A DNA stretch of 64,000 nt. It comes from Formosimonas limnophila. Its GTDB lineage: Bacteria; Pseudomonadota; Gammaproteobacteria; Burkholderiales; Burkholderiaceae. The translations under genes and the position numbers were made by a program. The notes under the pieces were generated by a model, which had not been told where the DNA came from, ran no database searches, and worked only from the letters and a program-made list of their open reading frames with translations. Position 1 is the stretch's first letter. Each line of letters begins with the position of its first letter. The DNA is taken from the NCBI RefSeq assembly GCF_014652675.1, contig NZ_BMZG01000008.1:32454-96453 (forward strand). The letters run 5' to 3'. Below, one piece after another: positions 48,791 through 58,867 of this stretch.

Positions 48791-50254
48791 CTACTCCGCT
48801 GTGGCTGATTCGGCAGCCACTTTGCTATTTGGTTTTTTACGGCGACGACGTTTGCGTTTCGGCGTTTCGCTGGGCTGACCTGTGATGTGGTTGAGATTGG
48901 CTTTGGGTGAGTTGCGTAAATCATTGATCATTTGCTCACGATCGTAGGGCGGCGCGTCATATAACTCGCCCCACCAATTCGCAACGGGTAAACCGCCCGC
49001 GCCCAAATGCCCCAACTGGGCACGCAGCAGCAAGAAATCATACGCGGCACGGAAACGCGGATGCTCAACAAGATTGATGGCTTGTCGCGGCAAACGGCGC
49101 TCGAGCCGTGGCTGCAAATTCCAGATTTCTCGCATATCAGAGACAAATCGTTTGGTAATCATGATCTGATCACCGTTATTCGATTGATTGATAATCTCGG
49201 CAATCGCCATATCCAACGCAGCGATTTGTGGTTCGTTCTTTTGATAAAACGCCCAACGCTCTTCAATTTTTGGCCACATCAAAGCCGCAAACAAAAAGCC
49301 TGGAGAAACTGATTTGTCGGCATTGACGCGCGCATCCGTCTGCTCGAGCATGGCGCGAACCCAAGTCGCGCCTTTGTCTAAATCCAAAACATCCGCCAAA
49401 ACAGGCATCAAATACTCAGTGAAATCATGGCTTTGCAGCGCATCCAGACTCGCACTCGCATGCCCTGTCGTGAAAAATTTGAGGGTTTCGTCAAACAAAC
49501 GTGCTTGTGGGATATTGCCCAACAGTGGTTTGCATTTTTCCATCGCATCAAGGGTCGCTTCATCCACGTCAAAGTCCAATTTGGCCATGAAGCGTAAGAC
49601 GCGCAGCATACGCACAGGATCTTCACGAAAACGAGTCTCAGGGTCACCAATGACGCGCAAAACTTGGTCATTCAAATCACCGACACCACCATGATAGTCA
49701 AGCACCACTTGTCGCTTCGCATCGTAGTAAAGTGCATTCACTGACAAATCACGACGCACGGCGTCGTCTTGTAAACTGCCGAACTCATTGTCACGCAACA
49801 CACGGCCATGGGCATCGGTATCTTGATTGTCGGTATTGGCTCTGAAGGTAGTCACTTCAATCAAATCACGTTTGTAAGGCACATGCACAATTCGAAAACG
49901 GCGGCCAATGATGCGGGCGCGACGAAATAATTTAACAATTTGTTCAGGTCGCGCATTGGTCGCCACATCAAAATCTTTTGGTTGCAACCCTTGCATCAAA
50001 TCACGCACAGCTCCACCGACAATGTACGCCTCAAAACCTGCTTCAGAAAGCGTTTTAGTGACGTTGAGTGCTGCCTCAGTGATGTACTTAGGATTGATGC
50101 CATGCTTTTTGGCAGGATATGAATTCGCTTTGTGGCTCACAGGAGTCTTGGCTCGTTGAACGGCCTTTTTTTTCGCTTCACGCGAGCCTGCCAGTGCTTT
50201 CACAGCTTCTTTTGGCTTCGGAGTGAAAAGCTGTTTGATAATTTTGGTAATCAT
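48791..50254 (-). CDS. pcnB: Poly(A) polymerase I PcnB
   Basis: PcnB adds poly(A) tails that speed RNA decay. The class II nucleotidyltransferase core has EAYIVGGAVRDLMQG with the GG motif and FDVATNARPEQI, where the catalytic Asp pair lies, then RRARIIGRRFRIVHV. A basic tail (TPKRKRRRRKKPNSK) ends the 487-residue protein and probably binds RNA. I chose ATG 50254 (MITKIIKQL); the frame continues upstream to 50311 but has no ribosome site there. Confidence 0.93.
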   Translation of the reverse strand: MITKIIKQLFTPKPKEAVKALAGSREAKKKAVQRAKTPVSHKANSYPAKKHGINPKYITEAALNVTKTLSEAGFEAYIVGGAVRDLMQGLQPKDFDVATNARPEQIVKLFRRARIIGRRFRIVHVPYKRDLIEVTTFRANTDNQDTDAHGRVLRDNEFGSLQDDAVRRDLSVNALYYDAKRQVVLDYHGGVGDLNDQVLRVIGDPETRFREDPVRMLRVLRFMAKLDFDVDEATLDAMEKCKPLLGNIPQARLFDETLKFFTTGHASASLDALQSHDFTEYLMPVLADVLDLDKGATWVRAMLEQTDARVNADKSVSPGFLFAALMWPKIEERWAFYQKNEPQIAALDMAIAEIINQSNNGDQIMITKRFVSDMREIWNLQPRLERRLPRQAINLVEHPRFRAAYDFLLLRAQLGHLGAGGLPVANWWGELYDAPPYDREQMINDLRNSPKANLNHITGQPSETPKRKRRRRKKPNSKVAAESATAE

Positions 50255-50418
50255 GGTGTTTTTCGTAACTAATAGATGCGTGACTGTAACATTTAAGCCG
50301 CATGGCTGCAACGCAACAAACCATCGCTGAGAAGCAAACAGATACTTTTGGCAATTGAGTGGGCTGATTAATTTGAGTAACGTTTCGGAATCATTTGAAA
50401 GTGCAAATACAACAACAA

Positions 50419-50455
50419 AAAAGCCAAAGCTTTTGATGAAAAGGCTTTGACTTTT
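50419..50455. terminator. Terminator after the DEAD-box helicase gene
   Basis: Arms AAAAGCCAAAGC and GCTTTGACTTTT with one mismatch and a 13-base loop. It lies about 50 bases past the helicase stop on the minus strand and before pcnB. The rest of 50255-50505 holds no gene. Confidence 0.65.
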
Positions 50456-50505
50456 ATTTTGCTAACTCAGCAGCTCATCTGCAAGTCATGGTCTCCCCAC
50501 CAAGT

Positions 50506-52722
50506 TCACTTTCTTGGCTTGGCTGATTTAGCCTTAAACTCTTTCTCTGTTACTCTTCGATCACCGCCTGATTTTCGCTCTGACAGCTCCACAGGCTTTT
50601 TGGGGCGGTTTTCACCCGCACTGCTCACGCCGACGTAATCAATGTTGAGTTTTTTGCCCACTAAAGTAACATTTCTAAGATGACTCATTACCTCATCTGG
50701 CATGCCTTCTGGTAAGTCGACGCTGGCGTGGGTGTCAAACAATTCAATGCGGCCAATGTATTTTGCATCCAAACCAGCCTCATTGGCAATCGCACCGACG
50801 ATGTGGCTCGGTGTGATGTCATCGGCACGTCCCAGCTCAATGCGATAGGTGTGCATTTCAAATTTGGCCGTACTAGCTTTTCGTTCTTTTTTTGCAGGTT
50901 TGGCCTCGGGTTTCGCGGCTACAGAGGCCACACGCTCAGTGATTTTGTCTAAAGCTCCGTGTTTTTTTGTTTCGGCTTTAGCAGGCTTGTCTTCGCGTGT
51001 TTCTTTTTTCGAGCCGCGCGGCGCAGATGGCATGACCTGCCCATCCGCAGTGATATTGAGCATTTGACCCGCGACACGCACACCGCGCAGGTGCTCAATG
51101 GTTTCAGGCGCTAAGTCACGGGGCAAGTCAAGCAAACTGTATTCATCACGGATATCAATTCGGCCAATGTATTTGGATTCAATATTCGCTTCATTGGCAA
51201 TCGCGCCGACGATGTTGCCTGGCTTGACACCGTGCTCATGACCAACGGCAATGCGGTAGGTTTGCATACCCACTTCTGCAGTGCGCGGCTGATACTCGCG
51301 CTGTGGCGCACGCTCACGTTCACGCTCAAAACGCACGTTGCTACCGACGCTGCGTTCTGGGCGCCCCCAGCTCTCATCTACTGCGTTTTTTTTATTTTTA
51401 TCAAGCAGCAGCGGTGTGTTACCACGCGCCATTTTGGCGAGTGCGGCCGCGATTTCGATGGCTGGAATGTTGTGTTCACGCTCGTAATCTTCGATAAGCG
51501 AGGAAAATTCTTCGAGACCGCCTTGTGCAAGGATGTCGGTGATTTGTTGTTTGAATCGTGCCACACGGACGTTGTTCACATCCTGTACCGTCGGTAACTC
51601 AAGCGGTGAGACAGGTTGGCGGGTCGCGCGCTCGATGACTTTGAGCAAATGCTTTTCACGAGGCGTGATGAACAATATAGCCTCGCCACTGCGCCCTGCC
51701 CGTCCTGTTCGGCCAATCCGATGCGTGTAACTCTCAGGATCGTGGGGCACATCGTAGTTGACCACGTGGCTGATGCGCTCGACATCCAGACCTCGCGCAG
51801 CGACGTCTGTGGCAACGAGGATGTCGATTTTGCCATCTTTGAGTTGTTGGATGGTACGTTCGCGTTGTTGCTGTTGTACATCGCCGTTAATCGCGGCAAC
51901 AGAGAAACCACGCGCAGACAGTTTTGCGGCCAATTCCTCAGTACCGAGCTTGGTTCGAGCGAAAATAATCATGCCATCAAATACCTCGGCCTCCAGTATG
52001 CGCGTCAACGCGTCTAACTTATGCATACCACTGACCATCCAGTAGCGTTGGCGGATGTTGTCTGCTGTGCCTGTTTTCGCGGCGATGGTGACTTCAGCTG
52101 GGTTGTTGAGATACGTCTGAGCAATCCGTTTAATCGCACTGGGCATGGTTGCTGAAAATAAAGCCGTTTGGCGCGTCGCAGGTGTTTCTTTCAAAATGCG
52201 CTCAACATCATCAATAAAGCCCATACGCAGCATTTCATCGGCCTCATCTAACACCAAAGTTTTGAGCTGGGACAAGTCCAAAGAACCTTTGTCCAAGTGA
52301 TCAATCACGCGTCCAGGTGTGCCCACCACCACATGTACACCACGGCGCAGCGCTGATAATTGCGGGCCATAACTTTGGCCACCATAAATCGGCAACACTT
52401 GGAAATTCGGGATATAACGCGCATAAGTCTGAAACGCCTCAGCCACCTGAATCGCCAATTCACGAGTTGGTGCGAGCACCAATACTTGCGGTGTAGTTTG
52501 ATTGAAGTCGATGTTGGACAAGGCAGGTAAAGCGAATGCCGCTGTCTTGCCCGTTCCTGTTTGTGCTTGTCCCAACACATCACGCCTCGCTAACACATAT
52601 GGAATTGTCGCTGCTTGAATCGGCGATGGCGTTTCGTAGCCGATGTCAGACAATGAGCGCAAAAGATGCTCGTTTAACTGCAAATCAACAAAGGAAATGG
52701 GGGCTTGGGTGTTTTCAGACAT
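50506..52722 (-). CDS. deaD: DEAD-box RNA helicase (DeaD/CsdA type) with two DbpA-like RNA-binding domains
   Basis: This 738-residue helicase remodels RNA in ribosome assembly and cold adaptation. The core has AQTGTGKTAAFALP (motif I), VLDEADEMLRMGF (DEAD), SATMP, and HRIGRTGRAGRSGEA (motif VI). After the core there are two copies of the DbpA/CsdA RNA-binding domain, at about 486-560 and 623-698, identical at 33 of 69 aligned positions by my count. They are joined by a Lys/Glu/Ala-rich linker. The C-terminus is basic. E. coli DeaD has one such domain. No long cold-shock leader is evident. Confidence 0.92.
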   Translation of the reverse strand: MSENTQAPISFVDLQLNEHLLRSLSDIGYETPSPIQAATIPYVLARRDVLGQAQTGTGKTAAFALPALSNIDFNQTTPQVLVLAPTRELAIQVAEAFQTYARYIPNFQVLPIYGGQSYGPQLSALRRGVHVVVGTPGRVIDHLDKGSLDLSQLKTLVLDEADEMLRMGFIDDVERILKETPATRQTALFSATMPSAIKRIAQTYLNNPAEVTIAAKTGTADNIRQRYWMVSGMHKLDALTRILEAEVFDGMIIFARTKLGTEELAAKLSARGFSVAAINGDVQQQQRERTIQQLKDGKIDILVATDVAARGLDVERISHVVNYDVPHDPESYTHRIGRTGRAGRSGEAILFITPREKHLLKVIERATRQPVSPLELPTVQDVNNVRVARFKQQITDILAQGGLEEFSSLIEDYEREHNIPAIEIAAALAKMARGNTPLLLDKNKKNAVDESWGRPERSVGSNVRFERERERAPQREYQPRTAEVGMQTYRIAVGHEHGVKPGNIVGAIANEANIESKYIGRIDIRDEYSLLDLPRDLAPETIEHLRGVRVAGQMLNITADGQVMPSAPRGSKKETREDKPAKAETKKHGALDKITERVASVAAKPEAKPAKKERKASTAKFEMHTYRIELGRADDITPSHIVGAIANEAGLDAKYIGRIELFDTHASVDLPEGMPDEVMSHLRNVTLVGKKLNIDYVGVSSAGENRPKKPVELSERKSGGDRRVTEKEFKAKSAKPRK

Positions 52723-52808
52723 AAATCAATACTCACAAATTGCGCTCACATCGCAACATGCGACAGATACTCGCGCATTTTACCCTGTACTAGACCACAG
52801 ATGTCATG

Positions 52809-52837
52809 TTCCGCTCACAACATCTTTCCAGTACAAT
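52809..52837 (+). promoter_or_regulatory. Possible sigma70 promoter of fbp
   Basis: TTCCGC, a 17-base spacer, and TACAAT, ending 31 bases before the fbp ATG. The region is shared with the divergent helicase gene. Confidence 0.4.
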
Positions 52838-52868
52838 GACGCCATCCATATTTGATAAGAAAGAAACT

Positions 52869-53888
52869 ATGAAACGCAAAACCCTATCGCGTTATCTCAT
52901 CGAGCAGCAGCGCGAACACAACAACCTCCCCGCCGATCTACGCTTGCTTATCGAAGTCGCTGCACGCGCATGTAAACACATAAGCCATGCTGTTTCTAAA
53001 GGCTCGCTGGGTGAAGTCATCGGCAGCGCAGGCTCTGAAAACATCCAAGGTGAGATTCAAAAGAAACTCGATATTCTCTCAAACGAAATTTTGATTGAAG
53101 CCAATGAATGGGGCGGTCACTTGGCGGGCTTGGCCTCCGAAGAAATGGAGCATATTTACGAAATCCCCAACCGCTTTCCCAAAGGCGAATACCTGCTGAT
53201 TTATGATCCATTAGATGGTTCATCGAATATTGACATCAATGTTTCTATCGGTACAATTTTTTCTGTACTCAAAAAAACCGAACCCGTAGAAGGCGAAATC
53301 ACCCCAGTCACCGAACAAGACTTTTTACAAAAAGGTGCGAATCAAGTCGCCGCAGGCTACGCGATCTACGGCCCACAAACCCAACTCGTGCTCACCACTG
53401 GTTATGGTGTGCAAATATTCACACTTGACCCTGAAATCGGCTCATGGGTTCTCACACAAGACCAAGTAAAAATCCCAGAGTCCACCAGCGAATATGCAAT
53501 TAATTCGTCCTATCAGCGTTTTTGGCACGCCCCGATTCAGCGCTACATCGACGAGCTCATTGCAGGCAAAGATGGCCCACGTGGCAAGGATTTTAATATG
53601 CGTTGGGTCGCCGCAATGGTGGCTGAAGTCCACCGCATCCTCACGCGCGGTGGTATATTTCTCTACCCTACCAATTCACGTGAGTCTCATCGCACAGGTC
53701 GTTTACGTCTACTGTATGAAGCAAACCCTATGGCGATGATCATCGAGCAAGCAGGTGGCGCCGCCACGAACGGCCACATCCGTATGCTGGACGTTCAACC
53801 CTCAAGCTTACACGAGCGTGTTGCGGTATTTTTAGGTTCTAAAGAGGAGGTGGAAATCGTCACACAATACCACCGAGAGGCAATTTAA
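52869..53888 (+). CDS. fbp: Fructose-1,6-bisphosphatase class 1
   Basis: Fbp makes fructose 6-phosphate in gluconeogenesis. The 339 residues include [21 protein letters not shown], the metal-binding signature, and [29 protein letters not shown] read in pieces ([20 protein letters not shown]) for sugar-phosphate binding. ATG 52869 has an AAGAAAG ribosome site; earlier in-frame codons lie in the promoter. With the isocitrate lyase gene it supports growth on acetate-like substrates. Confidence 0.95.
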   Translation: MKRKTLSRYLIEQQREHNNLPADLRLLIEVAARACKHISHAVSKGSLGEVIGSAGSENIQGEIQKKLDILSNEILIEANEWGGHLAGLASEEMEHIYEIPNRFPKGEYLLIYDPLDGSSNIDINVSIGTIFSVLKKTEPVEGEITPVTEQDFLQKGANQVAAGYAIYGPQTQLVLTTGYGVQIFTLDPEIGSWVLTQDQVKIPESTSEYAINSSYQRFWHAPIQRYIDELIAGKDGPRGKDFNMRWVAAMVAEVHRILTRGGIFLYPTNSRESHRTGRLRLLYEANPMAMIIEQAGGAATNGHIRMLDVQPSSLHERVAVFLGSKEEVEIVTQYHREAI

Positions 53889-54043
53889 GCAGTCTGAAAA
53901 TAATTGATTGCATTGCCCGTTGACACTTCAAAGGCTTTGCATGTCCAAAGATACTGGGTTTGTGTCCAGTGTCTTTTTAAAGTGCTCTGTTCATTTACAG
54001 TACAATGCGAGAACCTAAAATTGATCGCACAGTCCACACCATA

Positions 54044-55381
54044 ATGACCTCTATTACCGCGCCATTATTCGCTGACAATCCAGTCCTGTTTGTGCAGTGG
54101 CTACGCGACGTCGCGCCCTATGTGCACACATTCCGTGACAAAACATTTGTGATTGCATTTGATGGCGAGCTGGTCGAGCAAGGGCACTTAGAGGATTTGG
54201 CATACGACGTGAGTTTGCTGCGCGCCATGGGTATGCGAATTGTACTGGTTCATGGGGCGCGTCCACAGATTGAAAAACAATTGTCTTTGCGTGGCAAATC
54301 CAGTGAGTTTCTCAATGGCATTCGCATCACGTCATCGGCCGCACTAAACTCAGTCAAAGAAGCCAGCGGTGCACTGCGCTTGTCCATCGAAGCCGCTTTT
54401 AGCCAAGGTTTGCCCAACACACCGATGGCAGGCTCAGACATTAATGTCATTTCTGGTAATTTCGTCACCGCCAAGCCGATTGGTGTACTCAACGGCGTGG
54501 ATTTTCAACACACAGGTGAAGTGCGCAAAGTCGCTCACGACGACATCATCAAGCAATTGGCGATGGGTAATGTTGTCCTACTCTCACCGCTTGGCTTTTC
54601 GCCGACAGGCGAAGCTTTTAATCTGACCAATACTGAAGTCGCCGCTGCTGTGGCTTCAGCCCTAAAAGCCGACAAGCTCATCATGATGTCTGATCAAGCA
54701 GTGCTCGATGAAAACGGTCAATGGGTCTCAGAGTACAATGCTGTGCAAGCGCGTGCGGCAGCCGAGTCATTGGCCTTAGACCACCCTTTGCGTCCTTGGC
54801 TGCAAGCGGGCTATACGGCGGTCGAAAATGGCGTGGCGCGCGCGCACATTATCCCCAGTGATTTGGATGGCTCGTTGCTTCTTGAGTTATTCCGTCACGA
54901 AGGTGTTGGCACCATGATCACCACCAAGCTTCTTGAAACCATTCGACCTGCAACACCTGATGATTTGGGCGGTATTTTGCAGCTCATCACACCATTGGAG
55001 CAAAACGGCACACTTGTGCCACGTGGCCGTGAAAAGCTCGAAGCCGAACTTCCTTTGTTCAGCGTGATTGAACATGACAATTACATTTTGGGCTGCGCTG
55101 CGCTGTATCCGTTTGAAGAAGAAAAAATGGCAGAGATGGCCTGTTTCTCGATTGATGCCACTGCCCAAGGAACAGGATTGGGTAGTCGAATCCTCAAACA
55201 CATGGAACAACGTGCCAAGGCAGAAGGTTTTAAACACTTATTTGTCCTCACCACACGTGCTGCGCACTGGTTTCTTAAAAATGGGTTCATCGCAGGCACA
55301 GTGGACGACTTACCGTCTAACAAACAAAGCATGTACAACTGGCAACGAAAATCCCAAATTTTCATCAAAAAAATCGTTTAA
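54044..55381 (+). CDS. argA: N-acetylglutamate synthase ArgA (kinase-like plus GNAT domains)
   Basis: ArgA makes N-acetylglutamate, the first arginine intermediate. An amino-acid-kinase-like domain (about 25-280) binds the arginine feedback signal and shows LVHGARPQIEKQL. A GNAT domain (about 295-440) has CFSIDATAQGTGLGSRILKHME and the terminal LFVLTTRAAHWFLKNGF. The ATG at 54044 starts the protein like other family members. A longer frame begins at 54005, but TACAAT at 54001-54006 there looks like a -10 box, which favours 54044. Confidence 0.92.
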   Translation: MTSITAPLFADNPVLFVQWLRDVAPYVHTFRDKTFVIAFDGELVEQGHLEDLAYDVSLLRAMGMRIVLVHGARPQIEKQLSLRGKSSEFLNGIRITSSAALNSVKEASGALRLSIEAAFSQGLPNTPMAGSDINVISGNFVTAKPIGVLNGVDFQHTGEVRKVAHDDIIKQLAMGNVVLLSPLGFSPTGEAFNLTNTEVAAAVASALKADKLIMMSDQAVLDENGQWVSEYNAVQARAAAESLALDHPLRPWLQAGYTAVENGVARAHIIPSDLDGSLLLELFRHEGVGTMITTKLLETIRPATPDDLGGILQLITPLEQNGTLVPRGREKLEAELPLFSVIEHDNYILGCAALYPFEEEKMAEMACFSIDATAQGTGLGSRILKHMEQRAKAEGFKHLFVLTTRAAHWFLKNGFIAGTVDDLPSNKQSMYNWQRKSQIFIKKIV

Positions 55382-55408
55382 TCAAAACCACACCGAAGGA
55401 AAAATTAT

Positions 55409-55681
55409 ATGACACGACTCGTTCAATGCGTTCGATTACATGCCGAAGCCGAAGGCTTAGACTTCCCACCTCTGCCAGGCACACTCGGTCAACGAATTTT
55501 TGAAAATGTCTCTAAAGAAGGTTGGGCACAATGGCTCAAGCACCAAACCATGCTCATCAATGAAAACCGCCTGTCCATGCTCGACGCGCGCGCACGACAG
55601 TATCTGCTCAAACAAGCCGAAGCGTTTTTCTTTGGTGATGGTGCAGATGCAGCCAGCGGCTATGTCCCTCCCGCAGAATAA
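55409..55681 (+). CDS. yggX: Oxidative-damage protection / Fe(2+)-trafficking protein YggX
   Basis: A 90-residue cytoplasmic protein that in enteric bacteria protects iron-sulfur clusters. The family signature is plain: [21 protein letters not shown] near the start (one Cys at 6), then [28 protein letters not shown] read in pieces. A strong AAGGAAA ribosome site precedes ATG 55409. It follows argA by 27 bases and ends at a terminator. Confidence 0.95.
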   Translation: MTRLVQCVRLHAEAEGLDFPPLPGTLGQRIFENVSKEGWAQWLKHQTMLINENRLSMLDARARQYLLKQAEAFFFGDGADAASGYVPPAE

Positions 55682-55710
55682 ACCTCACGTTATTACTTGC
55701 CCAAGTAACT

Positions 55711-55739
55711 AAAAACCCTTCACTCGGTGAAGGGTTTTT
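55711..55739. terminator. Bidirectional terminator between yggX and trpS
   Basis: A perfect 13-bp stem (AAAAACCCTTCAC and complement) with a three-base loop and flanking A/T tracts. It lies between convergent yggX and trpS and can end both transcripts. Confidence 0.93.
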
Positions 55740-55816
55740 GTATGGTTGTCAAAAGATTGTTGTGTCACGACAAAGTTTATTACCTCGCAAGCAGCTAACT
55801 CACTTCCGTAGAAAAC

Positions 55817-57013
55817 TTAACCCAACCCCATAACCTCACGCACATCGCGCATGGTCTCTTGTGCCATTTTTCTGGCTTTTTCAGAACCATCAGCAATAAT
55901 ACTGCGCACCAGTCTAGGATCATCAATGTATTCTTGAGCACGCTCCAAAATCGGCTGCTGCTCATGCAAAATACTTTCAATCACAGGTTGTTTGCACTCC
56001 AAGCAGCCAATTTTAGCGTTGGTACACGAGTCCTGAACCCATGCACAGGTGTTGTCGCTGCTGTAAATTTGATGCAGCGCCCACACAGGACATTTTTCTG
56101 GCGTACCAGGATCCGTTTTGCGCACACGCGCAGGATCGGTCGGCATGGTTCTGACTTTTTTGGTAATAGACTCGGCATCTTCACGCATGGCGATGGTGTT
56201 GCCGTAGCTTTTTGACATTTTTTGTCCATCCAAGCCAGGCATGCGTGACTCTTTGGTCAACAAGGCTTGAGGCTCAGCCAAAATAATGCGGCGGCTGCCT
56301 TCCAAGTAACCAAATAGGCGCTCTCTGTCAGCTTGCGTGATGTTTTTTGATTCACTGAGCATGGCATGAGCTTGTTCAATCGCGCCCTCTTCACCCTGCT
56401 CTTGGAATCGATTACGCAGCTCATTGTATTGACGTGCCATTTTACTGCCGAGTTTCTTGACCGCTTCTTGAGCCTTCTCATCAAAACCAGGCTCACGCCC
56501 ATAGAGATAATTAAAACGGCGTGCCACCTCACGGGTCATTTCGAGATGAGGCACTTGATCCTCACCAACGGGAACGTGCTGAGCACGATAAATCAAGATA
56601 TCAGCCGCCTGTAGCAACGGATAACCCAAAAACCCATAAGTGGATAAATCTTTTTCTTTGAGCTTCTCGATTTGTTCTTTATATGTCGGCACACGCTCTA
56701 ACCAACCAAGCGGCGTCGCCATTGACAACAATAAAAACAACTCCGCGTGCTCAATCACTTGCGATTGCACAAATATAGTCGCCTGCGTCGGGTCAATCCC
56801 AGCAGCCAACCAGTCAATCACCATCTCATGCGTGGCCGCCTCAATGACACTGGGATCATCGTAGTGGGTGGTCAAAGCATGCCAATCGGCAACGAAAAAC
56901 AAACATGGATATTCGCTTTGCAAAGTCACCCAGTTTTTCAACACACCATGGTAATGACCTAAATGCAGCGCACCTGTGGGGCGCATACCCGATAAAACAC
57001 GTTCTGGAAACAT
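55817..57013 (-). CDS. trpS: Tryptophanyl-tRNA synthetase
   Basis: Class I synthetase charging tRNA-Trp. The 398 residues start MFPERVLSGMRPTGALHLGH, where HLGH is the HIGH motif, and contain KMSKSYGN near the middle as the KMSKS loop. An insertion of charged residues (about 145-210) makes it longer than the 330-residue enteric form. CPVWALHQIYSSDNTCAWVQ and GCLECK bring several cysteines into the C-terminal half, a feature of the long TrpS type. It follows the M50 protease gene by 20 bases. Confidence 0.94.
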   Translation of the reverse strand: MFPERVLSGMRPTGALHLGHYHGVLKNWVTLQSEYPCLFFVADWHALTTHYDDPSVIEAATHEMVIDWLAAGIDPTQATIFVQSQVIEHAELFLLLSMATPLGWLERVPTYKEQIEKLKEKDLSTYGFLGYPLLQAADILIYRAQHVPVGEDQVPHLEMTREVARRFNYLYGREPGFDEKAQEAVKKLGSKMARQYNELRNRFQEQGEEGAIEQAHAMLSESKNITQADRERLFGYLEGSRRIILAEPQALLTKESRMPGLDGQKMSKSYGNTIAMREDAESITKKVRTMPTDPARVRKTDPGTPEKCPVWALHQIYSSDNTCAWVQDSCTNAKIGCLECKQPVIESILHEQQPILERAQEYIDDPRLVRSIIADGSEKARKMAQETMRDVREVMGLG

Positions 57014-57033
57014 TTTAAACCTTAGAGTAAAAA

Positions 57034-57723
57034 TTAGCGTAAGCCAAAAACTGTCAGCAATGGTGAAATGATGAGTTTAATTAAGTTGCCAAGCAAACTG
57101 CTGACTGGATTAATCCAATATTGATACAGCAAACCACCGCCAGCAAAGGCCAATGCCAGCACAATGAAAAACCCATAAGGCTCAGAGCGAGCAAAGCCTT
57201 CAGCCAAGGATTTAGGCAACATTCCCTTGAGGATGCGACCACCATCCAACGGCAATATCGGCAACATGTTGAATGCAAAGAATAAAATATTGGCCTTAAT
57301 ACCCGCCTCTGAAACCAGTCTAAAGAACTCTTGGTCAGCAAAAAAACGAGCCGAAATAACAAATAATATCGCCCAACCCAAAGCCATCACAGCATTCGCC
57401 GCTGGACCTGCCAATGCAACAATCGGCATATCTGCACGTGGGTTTCTAAGACGCTGTTCAATAACAGGAACGGGTTTTGCATAACCAAATAAAAACATGC
57501 CTCCGCTGAGTATCCACAAGCCCAGTGGCATCACCACAGTACCAATCGGATCGATATGACCGATGGGATTCAATGTTGTACGCCCCAGCCGATGCGCCGT
57601 ATCATCCCCTAACCATTTGGCAGCGTACGCATGTGCAGCCTCATGTAATGTGACCGCCAAAATAATCGGAATCACATAAATTGTTAAGCTTCGAATAATG
57701 TCAGCAAAGTCCATACCACCCAT
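57034..57723 (-). CDS. Site-2-type (M50) membrane zinc metalloprotease
   Basis: The 229-residue membrane protein has VTLHEAAHAYAAKWLGD near residue 24, with the HExxH zinc motif in a hydrophobic segment, and NMLPILPLDGGRIL near 157, carrying the third ligand Asp. About five membrane segments are seen. No PDZ domain is present, so it is the short rhomboid-like S2P type and not RseP. Its substrate is unknown. It is in the common M50-trpS neighbourhood. Confidence 0.87.
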   Translation of the reverse strand: MGGMDFADIIRSLTIYVIPIILAVTLHEAAHAYAAKWLGDDTAHRLGRTTLNPIGHIDPIGTVVMPLGLWILSGGMFLFGYAKPVPVIEQRLRNPRADMPIVALAGPAANAVMALGWAILFVISARFFADQEFFRLVSEAGIKANILFFAFNMLPILPLDGGRILKGMLPKSLAEGFARSEPYGFFIVLALAFAGGGLLYQYWINPVSSLLGNLIKLIISPLLTVFGLR

Positions 57724-57821
57724 AACGGATTCTCATTTAAAAATTGAAAGAGGCGTCATTTTAACCAATTTAACTGAATATCTGTGGCTTATTGCGACAA
57801 TAGGATCAAAGACCAAGCAGT

Positions 57822-58655
57822 CTAAATAAATTTTGTCCACACAGCCGTTAAGTCAGCGGGCAATGCTGGCACTTTACCCACCTCCATCTTTGACTCTCCT
57901 TTGGCATGAAAATCTGAACCACAGGAGGCCAGTAGGTTGTATTGTTTGGCGATTTCAGCGTAAGTTCGGTATTGTTTTTTGCTGTGGCTACCTGTCACAA
58001 CTTCAATGGCTTGACCGCCCGCCTTAATGAACTCATGAATCAACTCCTGCTCAGAGGCTTCATCATGCGGGTAACGTCCTGGATGAGCGATAACGGCCAC
58101 CCCTCCTGCACCAACAATCCATCCCACAGCCTCCTCTAAACGGCTCCACTGGTGCTCAACGTAACCTGGTTTGCCCGCGACAAGGTAGTCCATGAACACC
58201 GATCGGACATTGGGCGATTTTTTTAGTGAAACGAGATGACGGGCAAAGTGAGTGCGGCTGATGAGGTCAACGCGACCATTGGCGTGTGCCAGCGCGGCAA
58301 CGTAAGCATCGGCAATACCGACTTTTTCGAGCTGACGCCCCATTTCAATAGCGCGTGCTTGTCGAGAGTTTGCCATTTGTTGCAAACCAAGCACGAGCTC
58401 TGGGTGTTTCGGGTCAAAATTTAACCCAACAATATGAACCGTGAAATCACGCCATGTCACCGAGATTTCAACGCCGTTGATGAACGTTACCCCCAACAAA
58501 TCAGCGGTTTGACGCGCTTCATCTAACCCTGCGAGTTGATCATGGTCTGTTAATGAGATCATGGTCGCGCCATGGTAATGAGCGCGTTTAACCAAATCAG
58601 TGGGCGATAGCCCACCGTCAGAGGCAGTGGAGTGGCAATGGAAATCTATGGTCAC
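57822..58655 (-). CDS. PHP-domain phosphoesterase (YciV / RNase AM type)
   Basis: The protein has TIDFHCHSTASDGGLSPTDL at the start and ISLTDHDQLAGLDEA, which bring the metal ligands of the PHP fold. VAVIAHPGRYP and CGSDFHAKGE complete the metal site. E. coli YciV acts on 5' ends of RNA and on 3',5'-bisphosphonucleotides. The GTG at 58655 gives 277 residues and starts right at the first strand. The ATG at 58793 would add a hydrophobic stretch with no homology I can place. Confidence 0.85.
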   Translation of the reverse strand: MTIDFHCHSTASDGGLSPTDLVKRAHYHGATMISLTDHDQLAGLDEARQTADLLGVTFINGVEISVTWRDFTVHIVGLNFDPKHPELVLGLQQMANSRQARAIEMGRQLEKVGIADAYVAALAHANGRVDLISRTHFARHLVSLKKSPNVRSVFMDYLVAGKPGYVEHQWSRLEEAVGWIVGAGGVAVIAHPGRYPHDEASEQELIHEFIKAGGQAIEVVTGSHSKKQYRTYAEIAKQYNLLASCGSDFHAKGESKMEVGKVPALPADLTAVWTKFI

Positions 58656-58830
58656 GAAAAATAGTTCAAAAAACGTGGGCTCTTCGCATATGCGAAAAAG
58701 CAGAAAAAGTATCGACAAAGCGGATGAGAACTGCAGCCTTTCACTCAAGCACGCCATCAAGGGTTTATAGAGATTGTGCCAAGCAGCGCTCACCCTATTT
58801 CAAACCAAGGAATACCCAATATGAAAGCAC

Positions 58831-58857
58831 AAAACAAAGACGCGATGAATCGCGTCT
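58831..58857 (-). terminator. Terminator after phaR
   Basis: On the minus strand AGACGCGAT, two bases, and ATCGCGTCT form a hairpin followed by TTTGTTTTG. It lies just after the phaR stop. Confidence 0.65.
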
Positions 58858-58867
58858 GTTCGAGTGC

